A stretch of 64,000 nt of DNA from Acidovorax sp. sif1233 (GTDB taxonomy: Bacteria > Pseudomonadota > Gammaproteobacteria > Burkholderiales > Burkholderiaceae_C). The stretch covers positions 48,830-112,829 of the forward strand of contig NZ_JAHUWZ010000011.1 in NCBI RefSeq assembly GCF_019218755.1, read 5' to 3'. Made by a program: the position numbers and the translations under genes. Shown here one piece after another: positions 50,668 through 59,579 of this stretch. Positions within the stretch are counted from its first letter, which is position 1. Every line of letters begins with the position of its first letter. The notes beneath the pieces were generated by a model that saw only the letters and a list, made by a program, of their open reading frames with translations, was not told the DNA's origin and did not search any database.

Positions 50668-51199
50668 CACGATTAACAGCCCCCCAGTAACGGGAATCAA
50701 AACTCTCTTTTGTGGTACCCATCAGGAAGAGCTGGCCTTCCTGCAGCGTGAAATCAGCGTCGAAGTCTCCGGGCGCCTTGCCAGGAATGCTCTTCGCCAG
50801 CCAAAGCCTTTCGGCGTGTTTTCCGTTGATCCAAAGTTCGGTTCCTTCAACCTTCACAGAATCACCAGCAACCGCTGCAATCTTCTTCACGATCCGGTCA
50901 CCTTCTCTGGCGCCGACTCCTAGTCCCGTCTTTGGCATTCGCGCGAGAACGTAGTCGCCGACCTTGGGCTGATGAGGCATTCCAGGCTTCCACAGGTAGA
51001 CCAGCGAAGGCATGCAGGCTGGTTGTCCTATGAGTCTTTGAACGTCGAGGCCTACCCGAATCCCGGTGAGCCAAAGTCCAAGACAGATCAGCCCTAAGCA
51101 GATCGGTGTGGAGATGAGTTGAAATCGCACGAATGAGCGGACAAAGCGCATCCCCGCGCCACCCCGCTTCTCCGGGGGGCGTGCATCTGAAATGCTCAT
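50633..51199 (-). CDS. S26-type signal peptidase of the TraF(RP4)/TrhF kind
   Basis: The 188-aa protein has an N-terminal membrane helix (about 25-47). The catalytic serine lies in CMPS (Ser65) and the general base lysine in RIVKKIAAVAGD (about 105). A late S26 segment (YWGAVNREAFLGYAIPL) is at the end. In RP4 and R27, such a protease matures and cyclises the pilin. The pilin gene lies three genes upstream in the same operon. It overlaps the trbC/traW gene. Confidence 0.85.
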   Translation of the reverse strand: MSISDARPPEKRGGAGMRFVRSFVRFQLISTPICLGLICLGLWLTGIRVGLDVQRLIGQPACMPSLVYLWKPGMPHQPKVGDYVLARMPKTGLGVGAREGDRIVKKIAAVAGDSVKVEGTELWINGKHAERLWLAKSIPGKAPGDFDADFTLQEGQLFLMGTTKESFDSRYWGAVNREAFLGYAIPLF

Positions 51200-51208
51200 G
51201 GTCTTACC

Positions 51209-51673
51209 CTATCTGGCAGGTGGCTGAGCTGTCTTGGCTGGCTCCTTGGGCAGGAATCCAGCCGCTACCAACTCGCCGCGCAAAGAGTCCGTGATGTCTA
51301 CGAGATCGTCTGGGGCAACGATCACCACATCTGATCGCAATACAGTCGTTCCGTTGTCCGCATGGGCGCGCAAGCGCTGCTGCAACTCGCTCGTAAAGGC
51401 CGCTGATTTCGCAGTCATCTCGCCGACTGGAACGGCACCAGTGGACACCTGTTCACTCAGGCCCATGATGTATTCCTGAACCAGCTTCTCGAAGTTCACT
51501 ACGGCGATGCTCTTGCGCTCTGCTGGCGCTGAGAGATATGGACCGCCGAACCTCACGACGCACACAGCAACGAGACAGGAGATGATGGCTATCAGAATGG
51601 CATCAAAGAGCAAACCTGACGCCGCCCCCCCCTTTTTAGACGCCCCGGTGTTTGTAGTTGTGTTTTCGCTCAT
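51209..51673 (-). CDS. trbI: TrbI-like F-type inner-membrane protein, 154 aa
   Basis: One membrane helix (about 22-42) is followed by a periplasmic part with IAVVNFEKLVQEYIMGL and TTVLRSDVVIVAPDDLVDITD. This fits F TrbI, a protein that affects pilus retraction and sits between traC and traW in F. The position between traC and the peptidase here agrees. Confidence 0.75.
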   Translation of the reverse strand: MSENTTTNTGASKKGGAASGLLFDAILIAIISCLVAVCVVRFGGPYLSAPAERKSIAVVNFEKLVQEYIMGLSEQVSTGAVPVGEMTAKSAAFTSELQQRLRAHADNGTTVLRSDVVIVAPDDLVDITDSLRGELVAAGFLPKEPAKTAQPPAR

Positions 51674-51676
51674 GTG

Positions 51677-54130
51677 TCACCCGTGCTTGGCAATGAAGCT
51701 CTCGATGGCCTCAACTGGATTGACGCCCTTTTCAATGGCGTTGATGATTTCCGACCGCTCTGGGTCTGAAGTGGAAAACAGAACCTGGGTGAAGCGGTCC
51801 ACGACGAGGCGGGCAATGCCGACGCTCTCATTCGCATAGATCATCACTTCAGAGTAGGCACCCTGAACGCTGTGAATGGTGCGCATCTGTTGGAAGGAGT
51901 ACGGATCAAGAGAGAGGTATCCCTCGCGCTCAACCGTCTCGACAGTTTCGCTGGTCTGCTTCATGATCAGCTTGAATGCGCTATTGGCAGCAATGGCCTT
52001 TCCAGAAGCAGATTGGTAGAGGTCGGCGATGGATTGGGTGACGATGATGGCGCTCGCGTTGTACTTACGGAAGCGGCGGAAAGCGTGCTCCATGAAGCGG
52101 GCAACCATTGGGTCGTCAAGCAAGTTCCAAGACTCATCAATGACCACCACGCGTGGACGGCCATCGTTTGACATGTAGATCTCCGCCTGAATTGCGGCAA
52201 TGATCTGCATGAGAACGATCTGCTGTAGCGCGGGTTTGGGCCCGAGTGCTTCCAGTTCCAGACAAACGAAGTCCTTGTTCAGATCCAAATTGGCGGTGCC
52301 GTTGAACCAACGTCCCTCAGAGCCGTGATCCGTGTACCGGTAGAGCATGTCGCCGATATCGCGGACCCGCTGGTTGTCATCCCCTTCGAGTGAGCGCATG
52401 TACTGGGCCACATCGGTGATGTTTGAGTAGTTGCCCTTGCTACCAAAAACAGCCTTGACAGCTTCCTCAATCCGCGAACGGTGATAGTCCTCCAATCCAT
52501 CTTCGGGCGCCGCCATTTTTTCAATGATCGATTGAATCAGGCCGACCTCATCATCGATGTCTTTGACATGGGTGAAGGGATTGAGGCATGGGCTTGAGTC
52601 CGGGTTGAACTCGATGAATTCGCCACCGAGCCACTTACACAGCTTGTAGTACGACCGACCGATATCGATGGTGAATACCTTCGCCCCCATTGAGAGATAT
52701 TCGGCAACCATGGCCTGTGTCAAAAAGCTCTTGCCGGCGCCAGATTCAGCAAAGATCACTGCATTCGCATTGGTACTCGAATCCCGGAGGTCCAAAGACA
52801 TGATTTGGCCACGACGACTCTGCAGCAGCATCGCGTAACCCTTGTCCTTTTTGAGCTGGTGGGAGCTTCCCTTCCACTCCCCCAGGATGGGCAAGAACGT
52901 TGTCGCATGTTCAACGGCCATCGTTTTGAAACGGAAGGTGTTCTTGATGCTCTCTGCAGAAGGGAACATTGGGAAGGCGTTCCAGAACACTGGCCACATG
53001 ACCAACTTCTCTTCGCCCATTGCAAACTGGAACGCCTGGAGGTAGGTGCGCATCGCGGCCATCTGGCGCGATAGGGGCTCGCGTTCTTTGGCATAGACAG
53101 AAACAGAGAGCGATGCCTCAACGACCGTCGCACCAGTGTCAATCGCCGACACCATGATGTCCATGCCCTGCTTCTTTGCACCCAGCTTCGGCACGAACTT
53201 GATGAGCGGACCGAAGGCCTGGTAGGTGATCATCCCGGCTTTGGTTTTCACAGCAGAAGTCTTCTTGTGCTGTGCTGGATAGTGCATCGTCAGGTTGATG
53301 TGGTACGGAAATTTGATCTGGTTGTTTGCGCCTTGTGGGTCACCGATCATGAACGCCATCAGGTGCAAGGCGTTTTCTTTCGGCCAACGCTGAACTGACA
53401 GGATCTGATTCAATGTGCCATCCGAGAACTCCAGATGGTCTTCATGAGTGGCTATCCACTCTCCGGGAACAAATACCTGCTCATAGAGCGGTTGATCTTC
53501 GCGAACGTCATCGACTTTTGGCGGTTCGAACGGATGCGTAATCCGGTGCGCCAACCGCACATATTCCTTGTCCGTCATTCGCTTGGTGAACAGCCCGCAT
53601 GCTTGCAATGATTCGGCGAGCTTGGCCCCGCTTTCCGACAGCAGCTCCAGTTCAACTTTGTCCGCTTCTTCGCCCTTGTAGGGCATCTTGAGCGTGATGA
53701 CCACGAACCGGTCCAAGAGCTTTGTCCCGAAACTGGGCAAGTTCGATTGCTCGCGCGCTTTGGACATGAACTCGATGCGGCGCTTGTAGTAGGCCTCGAC
53801 CCCTTGCTTTGTCGTCGCGTTCTGGAGCCGATGAATACCCATCTCGCGGCGAGCCTCGTATCGCCCCAGCGGGATATCGATGTCAGGCATTGCAAACAGG
53901 CTCACCTGAACAAAGCTGCCTTCAGGGAGAGGGAGCGAAAATGCTCCCTTGAGCATTTCCGCTGTCGTGTCATCTGCTCCATTGACCGGGTTGCCCCAGT
54001 AGCACACTCCGATGTGGCCATCGTTGCAGAGAAAAATCCCCGTATCGGCGTCCTGCGCTATGACCGGAATGTAGTCATTCGGACGGTAGCGTTCGGCGGC
54101 GCGACTCATCGCGCGATGCAGAGCAGACAT
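51677..54130 (-). CDS. traC: TraC, VirB4-class T4SS ATPase
   Basis: The 817-aa protein has the TraC N-domain (about 1-250). An ATPase core follows, with Walker A FAESGAGKSFLTQAM (about 457-471), Walker B PRVVVIDESWNLL (about 655) and motif ATQSIADLYQS-like sequence (IIVTQSIADLYQ). It powers pilus assembly at the inner membrane. The stop of the pilin gene lies 34 bp upstream. Confidence 0.95.
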   Translation of the reverse strand: MSALHRAMSRAAERYRPNDYIPVIAQDADTGIFLCNDGHIGVCYWGNPVNGADDTTAEMLKGAFSLPLPEGSFVQVSLFAMPDIDIPLGRYEARREMGIHRLQNATTKQGVEAYYKRRIEFMSKAREQSNLPSFGTKLLDRFVVITLKMPYKGEEADKVELELLSESGAKLAESLQACGLFTKRMTDKEYVRLAHRITHPFEPPKVDDVREDQPLYEQVFVPGEWIATHEDHLEFSDGTLNQILSVQRWPKENALHLMAFMIGDPQGANNQIKFPYHINLTMHYPAQHKKTSAVKTKAGMITYQAFGPLIKFVPKLGAKKQGMDIMVSAIDTGATVVEASLSVSVYAKEREPLSRQMAAMRTYLQAFQFAMGEEKLVMWPVFWNAFPMFPSAESIKNTFRFKTMAVEHATTFLPILGEWKGSSHQLKKDKGYAMLLQSRRGQIMSLDLRDSSTNANAVIFAESGAGKSFLTQAMVAEYLSMGAKVFTIDIGRSYYKLCKWLGGEFIEFNPDSSPCLNPFTHVKDIDDEVGLIQSIIEKMAAPEDGLEDYHRSRIEEAVKAVFGSKGNYSNITDVAQYMRSLEGDDNQRVRDIGDMLYRYTDHGSEGRWFNGTANLDLNKDFVCLELEALGPKPALQQIVLMQIIAAIQAEIYMSNDGRPRVVVIDESWNLLDDPMVARFMEHAFRRFRKYNASAIIVTQSIADLYQSASGKAIAANSAFKLIMKQTSETVETVEREGYLSLDPYSFQQMRTIHSVQGAYSEVMIYANESVGIARLVVDRFTQVLFSTSDPERSEIINAIEKGVNPVEAIESFIAKHG

Positions 54131-54164
54131 TCAATCCCCCTTGTGTGTAGTCGTGCCTGGCTGC

Positions 54165-54545
54165 TCAGATGGGGGTGACGATGGTCAGACCCGACGAGAT
54201 CACGCCGTCGATAACGCCGGGTCCGAAACCCGCCGTCAGAGCCATGGCGACCGCAACCACCGCAGCGATCACGGATTGCTTGATCACGCCCACACCCAGA
54301 CCCACCAGAAGAGCGGAGACACCGAGTGTTTTGCCCAGCGTGCCGTTTGCCCAGCCAGTGATCTGGTCATAGACCTGGGTGAACTCCGTACCACCCGCAC
54401 CGGCCATGCTGCTCATCGAGCTGAACATGAAGCCGATGAAGAGCGCCAGCATCAGCAGCTTTTCGACGGAGGGGGTCTTGCGCGTTTGCGTGCCGGTAGC
54501 AGCGGGCAGGAAGCGCAGAGCGTTGTTGAAAGTAAAAGGGAACAT
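54165..54545 (-). CDS. traA: F/TrhA-type propilin
   Basis: The start MFPFTFNNAL at 54545 has AGGA five bases upstream. The 126-aa precursor has a long positive leader. A hydrophobic segment (LLMLALFIGFMFSSMSSMAG, about 31-50) ends at a likely leader-peptidase site near AGAGG. Two further hydrophobic helices follow (about 75-90 and 93-118), the usual T4SS pilin form. Gene order traV-traA-traC and the nearby TrhF-type peptidase support the call. Cyclisation is possible by analogy with R27 TrhA. Confidence 0.78.
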   Translation of the reverse strand: MFPFTFNNALRFLPAATGTQTRKTPSVEKLLMLALFIGFMFSSMSSMAGAGGTEFTQVYDQITGWANGTLGKTLGVSALLVGLGVGVIKQSVIAAVVAVAMALTAGFGPGVIDGVISSGLTIVTPI

Positions 54546-54567
54546 GGCAATCCTCATGGTTGAAAAA

Positions 54568-55083
54568 TTAACGGGGGATGAATCCAGCGGGCATCCCTTG
54601 ATGCCTCACTTCTTGTTCGCCGTAGCTCCAGCGCTTCGGCGTAACCTCGGTGTAGATATGCGTGGCCCAATTCAGGTTGTCGGTGCTGTCAACCCACGGA
54701 GCCACCCATATCCGCATCACTTGACTGGCCTGACGAATGGGGCGCGCAGGCGGCTCGGCCGCAGTCAGGAGTTGTGATGAGGGTGCGATTTCAGTCAGGT
54801 CGCGTGCAAGCTCCTCAGTGGGGTCTTGCTGCTTGATCTGACCGCTGTCTTTGGCCCCCGTTTTCCACTCGTCGGGCGTTCTTCCATTACGAATGGCTTT
54901 CGGCGTGTTGTGCGTGGCCTGGTAGACCTCCAGAGGGGTCGGGCAGTTGTTGGTGGAGGCGTCACAAGCGAACTTGGACTCGGACGCTGTGTTCAAAGCG
55001 CTCGCACATCCCGTCAGTCCAACGACCGCGAACAAGGAAATGAGCGCCGCAGGGCGATATGAATTGAGCATTTGCTTCACCAT
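54568..55083 (-). CDS. traV: TraV, outer-membrane lipoprotein
   Basis: The 171-aa product has a lipobox LTGC (Cys about 26) and a FACDASTNNCPTPLEVYQAT segment that matches TraV/HtdT-type proteins. The C-terminal part ends in YTEVTPKRWSYGEQEVRHQG. It forms the outer core ring with TraK and TraB. The ATG overlaps the traB stop; a second ATG four codons later is equally possible. Confidence 0.85.
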   Translation of the reverse strand: MVKQMLNSYRPAALISLFAVVGLTGCASALNTASESKFACDASTNNCPTPLEVYQATHNTPKAIRNGRTPDEWKTGAKDSGQIKQQDPTEELARDLTEIAPSSQLLTAAEPPARPIRQASQVMRIWVAPWVDSTDNLNWATHIYTEVTPKRWSYGEQEVRHQGMPAGFIPR

Positions 55084-56633
55084 TGAGCTTTTGTGGATGG
55101 CTTTGCGGCAGGCGCATTGACACCAGGGATTGCGACCGGCACTTGATGGGCGCCGACTACCGTTGCAGCCTGTGCGTTCGCACCGATCTGAGTCGCCGTG
55201 TTGGACCCGGCCCCAACTTGCTTGGCAGCAGCCTGTGCGTTGTGGAAGGCTGTTGGGGTGCCGGAGTGGTCATCGTCTTCATCACGTTGACCACGGGCAG
55301 CGACAGGCCGCGATCCGTTTTGCCCGTTGGGTTCGACATACCGTTCCAGCGACGTAGATCCCTTGAGGGGGAGACTCATACCGCGCGTGACGATGACGGT
55401 TGCCACCTGACCAGCCTGTGTCTCAACCACAGGGAATGTCTCTTTCGCCATGTCGAGATAGAACTTGGCGATCATGTTGGTGGCGGAAGAGATACCTCCA
55501 GCCAGCCCCCCTTGCGCGATGGACGAGAGCGAGTCGGACTCGTACAAGTTGGCGTCCATGCCTGGATTGATGTTGATCGCAGGCACCTTTGAACGCGTCA
55601 GGCTCTGGCCGATGCCGCCCAAAGCACCGGCAAGCAACGACTGCGCAATCATCTGACCCTGCTTAGAGACGAGGCGACCTGGAATGCCAACCTTGCCGTC
55701 TGTACCGACGACATACGCTTCCAGCTTGGTGTCGAACACCTTTCCGTCATGGCGCACGCAGGCAATGCTTTCAGTGCGGATGAGTGCGCGTTCAGATGCG
55801 AGCTGGCCAAAACCAGCGCCCATGACGAAACACTCTCTGACATCGATGGACGCGAAGTTCGGCAGGACTGCTTCTTTCTTCACCCGAATAAGCACTGGTG
55901 TCGGGTTCTTCTGCGAGACCGAGGACGTTGGTGCGTCCATACCATTCAGGAGAACGCCGGGGAACATAGATCCACCAGGGATGTATGCCGTTTCGTTCTC
56001 GCGGCGCTTCTTGGGCTTTGCATCGGTCGCCGCAGTGTTCAGCTTCAACTCAGCCTTCTGCTCGTCCATCTCGCCGCCTTCGCCAAGGAGCCGAATGGTT
56101 GCGGCACCAGGTACTTCGGCCTTGGCTGGCTCTGCGCTTGGCGCTCCAGGCGCACTGGGGACGCCACCCGATGGGGACGCTATGGAAGGGGCAGAGTGCG
56201 CTACCGGTGGCGGGGGTGGCAGAGTGGGTGCCTTTGCGGCGGGAGCATCAAAGACACTCGTACCGGGCTCCAGTGGGGGAACAGTCGGCTCAGAAGAACG
56301 TGTCGCGCCCCCCTCTTCCGGTGGCGCTCCCTCTGGCCTTGCCTTCTTCGAATCTTCGAGATTGGACAGACGGCGCTCAAAAGTCGTATGCATGTCCTTG
56401 AAGGACTTTTCCATTCCGTCGAACCGTGCGCCGAACTGCTCCACTCCCGTTGCGCGCTGCGGGCTAACGACCGTTACTTCCGGCTTGTTCGCACGGGGAG
56501 TTCGAGCAGCTTTGCGCTCCGTCAGGTTGGTCAGCACCCACGACACGCCTACGACCACGCTGATAGCAGCAACGGATAAGACAATCCTGCGCGTCTTGGG
56601 CTGCAGGTTGTTGAGCGATTGAGTGATGCTCAT
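55077..56633 (-). CDS. traB: TraB, VirB10-class T4SS scaffold
   Basis: The 518-aa product has an N-terminal membrane helix (about 16-36), a coiled coil (about 60-95) and a Pro-rich spacer. The TrbI/VirB10 beta-barrel domain follows (about 215-450), with YIPGGSMFPGVLLNGMDAPT, ALIRTESIACV and IVTRGMSLPL. It spans both membranes and passes energy signals to the outer core. It overlaps traK by 4 bp. Confidence 0.94.
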   Translation of the reverse strand: MSITQSLNNLQPKTRRIVLSVAAISVVVGVSWVLTNLTERKAARTPRANKPEVTVVSPQRATGVEQFGARFDGMEKSFKDMHTTFERRLSNLEDSKKARPEGAPPEEGGATRSSEPTVPPLEPGTSVFDAPAAKAPTLPPPPPVAHSAPSIASPSGGVPSAPGAPSAEPAKAEVPGAATIRLLGEGGEMDEQKAELKLNTAATDAKPKKRRENETAYIPGGSMFPGVLLNGMDAPTSSVSQKNPTPVLIRVKKEAVLPNFASIDVRECFVMGAGFGQLASERALIRTESIACVRHDGKVFDTKLEAYVVGTDGKVGIPGRLVSKQGQMIAQSLLAGALGGIGQSLTRSKVPAININPGMDANLYESDSLSSIAQGGLAGGISSATNMIAKFYLDMAKETFPVVETQAGQVATVIVTRGMSLPLKGSTSLERYVEPNGQNGSRPVAARGQRDEDDDHSGTPTAFHNAQAAAKQVGAGSNTATQIGANAQAATVVGAHQVPVAIPGVNAPAAKPSTKAQW

Positions 56634-57745
56634 TGCGCCTCCATTGCCAAGTTCGCCGCAGACTTGGGCTTGTCCGCCAACAGGAAGACATACCCCGATT
56701 GCTCAGGCTTCAGCGCAATGTTGGGGAAGAAGGAAACGGCTTTGATGCCCTTGCGGTAGAAAGCTGTCTCCGTCAGGTCCACGTTCTGACCTGACTTGTT
56801 GACGATCTGGTAGCGATACAGATCGACAGATGCACCGGTAAACGCGATTTCAGGAGTCACTTGCAGGGGGCCCATGCGTGCTACACCGCCCTCCAACGGA
56901 ACCGGGTTGAAGCCAGGAACCTTGCCGCGTACTGCCTGAGCCATCAGCGACCGGATGAAGCCCATGTAGTCACTGGCGCGAGGAGTGGTGATCTCTGCCT
57001 CTTCTTCACTCAATGCGGCGACACTGTTGCTAGCGCGCAGATCCTCCAGCTTGACGATCACCGACTGACCTGGGATGGCACCGGAAGGAATGATCGTGAG
57101 CGAGATGGATTGCGAGGTGTTGGCCTGGTCCACGATGAAGAGGCCGATTGGCTGCTCACCGCTGGGGATGAAATACACATCACTGCCAACAACCTTCGCC
57201 ATGGAGGACGAGGTGTCGATCACCACCGGTTTGCCAAAGGGTGTGGCAATACGGTTGAGCAACTTGCTCGACATGCGAACAATCTCATTGACACCGTTGC
57301 GGGTGTGAATGACAAATGGCTTGAGGCTCGGATCGTCCTTCTTCAGGCCTGGGAGGTTGATTTCGCGCTGTACCGCATCAAGCCCAACACCACCCTCACG
57401 TTGCCCCTCTGCAATCGCCTTCAGGGGATCGATGGGTGGCTTTCCAAGTGGGCCCTTGGGAAGAACAACAGGAGGCGCTGTGCGCACCAACTTCGAGTCC
57501 CCTGTGTTGGGACGTTCGATAAACCGGTTGGAACCTGTAGGTGCTTCTGCCCCGGCCATGCGTGAAGCTTCTTGGACGACTGTCGGAGCCAATGGCTTGG
57601 TCAGTGGCTTCGAAAGCTCAGCATCAATTGCTGCCTTCGTCTGCGCAACTGCATCCTTTGCCTTTGCAGCATCGTCGTTCGCGAATGCAAATCCAGCCGT
57701 TACGGCCAACAGCAACGCCGAGACTCGCGCCTTCGTTGATCGCAT
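56630..57745 (-). CDS. traK: TraK, VirB9-class secretin-like core protein
   Basis: The 371-aa product has a signal peptide (about 1-22) and a non-conserved N-terminal region rich in Pro and Ala. The TraK core follows (about 135-370: PFVIHTRNGVNEIVRMSSKLLNRIATPFGKPVVI, and YFIPSGEQPIGLFIVDQ). It builds the outer-membrane core complex. Start and stop overlap its neighbours by one to four bases. Confidence 0.9.
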   Translation of the reverse strand: MRSTKARVSALLLAVTAGFAFANDDAAKAKDAVAQTKAAIDAELSKPLTKPLAPTVVQEASRMAGAEAPTGSNRFIERPNTGDSKLVRTAPPVVLPKGPLGKPPIDPLKAIAEGQREGGVGLDAVQREINLPGLKKDDPSLKPFVIHTRNGVNEIVRMSSKLLNRIATPFGKPVVIDTSSSMAKVVGSDVYFIPSGEQPIGLFIVDQANTSQSISLTIIPSGAIPGQSVIVKLEDLRASNSVAALSEEEAEITTPRASDYMGFIRSLMAQAVRGKVPGFNPVPLEGGVARMGPLQVTPEIAFTGASVDLYRYQIVNKSGQNVDLTETAFYRKGIKAVSFFPNIALKPEQSGYVFLLADKPKSAANLAMEAQ

Positions 57746-58551
57746 CAGTTCTGCTCCTTAGATTCGGTTTCCTTGGCGGGCTTGGACACGCCCTCAACAA
57801 CTTCTTGCACTGCACCAGTGCCCTCTGGGATGGGGGTGCCAACTGGCTTCATCCCGTCGAGATCGAGAAGCTGCTCATTCGCTTTGTCTGCAGCAGATTG
57901 CTTCTTGCGGTAGCGCGCAGGAGTGGCGTACTCGGGTATCTCGACACCATCACGCGAGCTGCGGTTGACGTGCCAGGACACTGTTCGTGGAATGGTTCCC
58001 TCATAGGAGAGGAAGTGGGAAACCCACGGGCGCCCCTCGCGGATCGTGATTCCCATCTCGTAGGTGACCTGCTTCTGGTACTTTTGCGAACCAGAGGTGG
58101 CCGTGATCAGGGTTCCAGTGACGAATACGCGGTTCGTTTCTGGCTCGTACTGAATCGAGTTGGGTTGAAAAGTGATCACCGAACCCGAAGCCTTGAAAAC
58201 TGGGTCTTCAATCAGCGTCAGAAGCTGACGGCGAAACTCGGTGTAGATCTGTGGGTCCATGAATGCCGAAACGGCATCCAATACCACCGTCGAAGACTTC
58301 GGCTGGATGTTCCCCACCAACGTGGCGATATACATCCCGAAGCCCTTGATGTATTCCTTGTTGGCCGAATTCCATGCGACCTCAGCCTTTGCATCAAGCA
58401 TGGGGGGCACCAGAACAATGCGCTCGCGCTCGCCCGAAATAGTCGCCAGTGCCCAGACAAAACCCGCGCCAAGAATGATGTTGGAAAGGAGCAATCCCTT
58501 CGTCATCAGCTGCAGCTCGCGCATGTTGCGCATTGCATCTTTGAACTTCAT
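57745..58551 (-). CDS. traE: TraE, VirB5/8-class T4SS protein
   Basis: The start MKFKDAMRNMRELQLM at 58551 overlaps the traL stop (ATGA); the longer frame runs back into traL. The 268-aa product has one membrane helix (about 17-38). The TraE fold follows, ending with YEMGITIREGRPWVSHF and a Lys/Glu-rich tail that is longer than in F TraE (about 190 aa). Confidence 0.9.
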   Translation of the reverse strand: MKFKDAMRNMRELQLMTKGLLLSNIILGAGFVWALATISGERERIVLVPPMLDAKAEVAWNSANKEYIKGFGMYIATLVGNIQPKSSTVVLDAVSAFMDPQIYTEFRRQLLTLIEDPVFKASGSVITFQPNSIQYEPETNRVFVTGTLITATSGSQKYQKQVTYEMGITIREGRPWVSHFLSYEGTIPRTVSWHVNRSSRDGVEIPEYATPARYRKKQSAADKANEQLLDLDGMKPVGTPIPEGTGAVQEVVEGVSKPAKETESKEQN

Positions 58552-58826
58552 TGATGCACCTCGCGCATAGCGCCACTGTCGAAGCGTTTGTTCATCGACA
58601 TGAGTCCTGCCCACCAGGCCATGTGGAACAGAACCCCATCCATACGTGCGTTCTTGAAGCGGCCGAACAGCTTCACGAACACGTAGGTAGAGATGAGGCC
58701 CAACATCAGTTGGTCCCACATGAAGAGCACAACAAAAATCACCAGCGCAGGGAAGAACTCGTCAATTTCCCAGAAGAAAACCTGCATTTGGTCGTCAACG
58801 TGATTTGGTATTGGTTTTTCAGTCAT
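58548..58826 (-). CDS. traL: TraL, small inner-membrane pilus assembly protein
   Basis: The 92-aa product begins with a polar stretch (MTEKPIPNHVDDQ) and has two membrane segments (about 24-45 and 63-75) around KLFGRFKNARMDGVL, the TraL pattern. The order traL-traE-traK-traB is that of F-type systems. It overlaps the upstream lipoprotein gene by 4 bp. Confidence 0.92.
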   Translation of the reverse strand: MTEKPIPNHVDDQMQVFFWEIDEFFPALVIFVVLFMWDQLMLGLISTYVFVKLFGRFKNARMDGVLFHMAWWAGLMSMNKRFDSGAMREVHQ

Positions 58827-59428
58827 TTCCCAACCTTCACAAGCACAATGGCATTAATGGGCTGCTCATATTTGGCGCCCCCCATGATTACGTTCGCGGT
58901 ATTCAATCCCCGCTCTTTCAGGCGTGCAGCCAGTTCACGCCATGCGGTCATCATTTGATTTACACGCTCTTCAGTCATTGGCCCATCATTCAAAAATTCC
59001 ACATAAAACCGTCCGGTTTCATTGGCTTTGAACTTCTGAATACTCAATTGGCCCTTAGCGCCAAGAGAAGAACCAACAATGGTGAAAGAATGGGATTCAA
59101 CAATTGCCGAGTTCTGCGCAACTCGAATTGCATTGCTCTCTGCATCAGAATCGCCAATTCGCTCCACAGTGCGTTGGAGCCTGCTCTTCTTCATATCGAC
59201 GCCAGAGACCCAAATGACGCGCTCTTCAGGGTTGAGGCGCTGATCATTTGCCACGTTGCTCAGAACAATTTCTGATTGCTCAGAATTGCCAATTGCGGCA
59301 TGCGTAGTAATTGCATCCCGCTCAATCCACATAGCTTTTCGCTGAGTGGGCGGAACATCAATGAATTGAGGGGCACAGCCAACGGCAGCGACAGCTACCA
59401 AAATCAGCCCCAAGATTCGAAGTTTCAC
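58823..59428 (-). CDS. Lipoprotein heading the traL operon, 201 aa
   Basis: GTG 59428 follows GAGGATAGGCC. A lipobox VGC lies at about 16-18. The mature part includes a strand-helix region (about 110-200) that ends NVIMGGAKYEQPINAIVLVKVGK, an order loosely like OmpA-type peptidoglycan-binding domains; this is uncertain. As the first gene under tra box 3 it is co-expressed with the core T4SS genes. The coding strand carries many AATTGC stretches. Function in transfer is inferred from position only. Confidence 0.65.
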   Translation of the reverse strand: MKLRILGLILVAVAAVGCAPQFIDVPPTQRKAMWIERDAITTHAAIGNSEQSEIVLSNVANDQRLNPEERVIWVSGVDMKKSRLQRTVERIGDSDAESNAIRVAQNSAIVESHSFTIVGSSLGAKGQLSIQKFKANETGRFYVEFLNDGPMTEERVNQMMTAWRELAARLKERGLNTANVIMGGAKYEQPINAIVLVKVGK

Positions 59429-59468
59429 CGGCCTATCCTCTGCATGTGCTCATTGAGCGGTAGCACAG

Positions 59469-59530
59469 ATATTACGAGGCCGAACATGCAAAAAGGGGTG
59501 CGAAAAGCACGCAAAAACGTGACGTTTAGC
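59469..59530 (-). promoter_or_regulatory. tra box 3: promoter of the traL-to-traN operon
   Basis: The copy contains AAACGTCACG, core GCGTGCTTTT and -10 TAATAT (59469-59474), 38 nt from the core. It differs from the others in the middle, where CGCACCCC replaces the GGGGTG/G-run stretch. That segment forms a GGGGTGC/GCACCCC stem around the box (59495-59535) with T5 after it, so the box may sit inside the terminator of the preceding operon. Confidence 0.72.
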
Positions 59531-59546
59531 ACCCCTGCTGGGAGCC

Positions 59547-59566
59547 GTCCATCCCAGGACGGCTTT
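59547..59566 (-). terminator. Hairpin after the 1249-aa Ig-like gene
   Basis: GCCGTCC/GGACGGC lies 14 bp past the stop. The GGGGTGC/GCACCCC stem with T5 (59490-59535) is next. Together they probably end the lytic transglycosylase operon. Confidence 0.55.
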
Positions 59567-59579
59567 ATGTCTACAAAGA

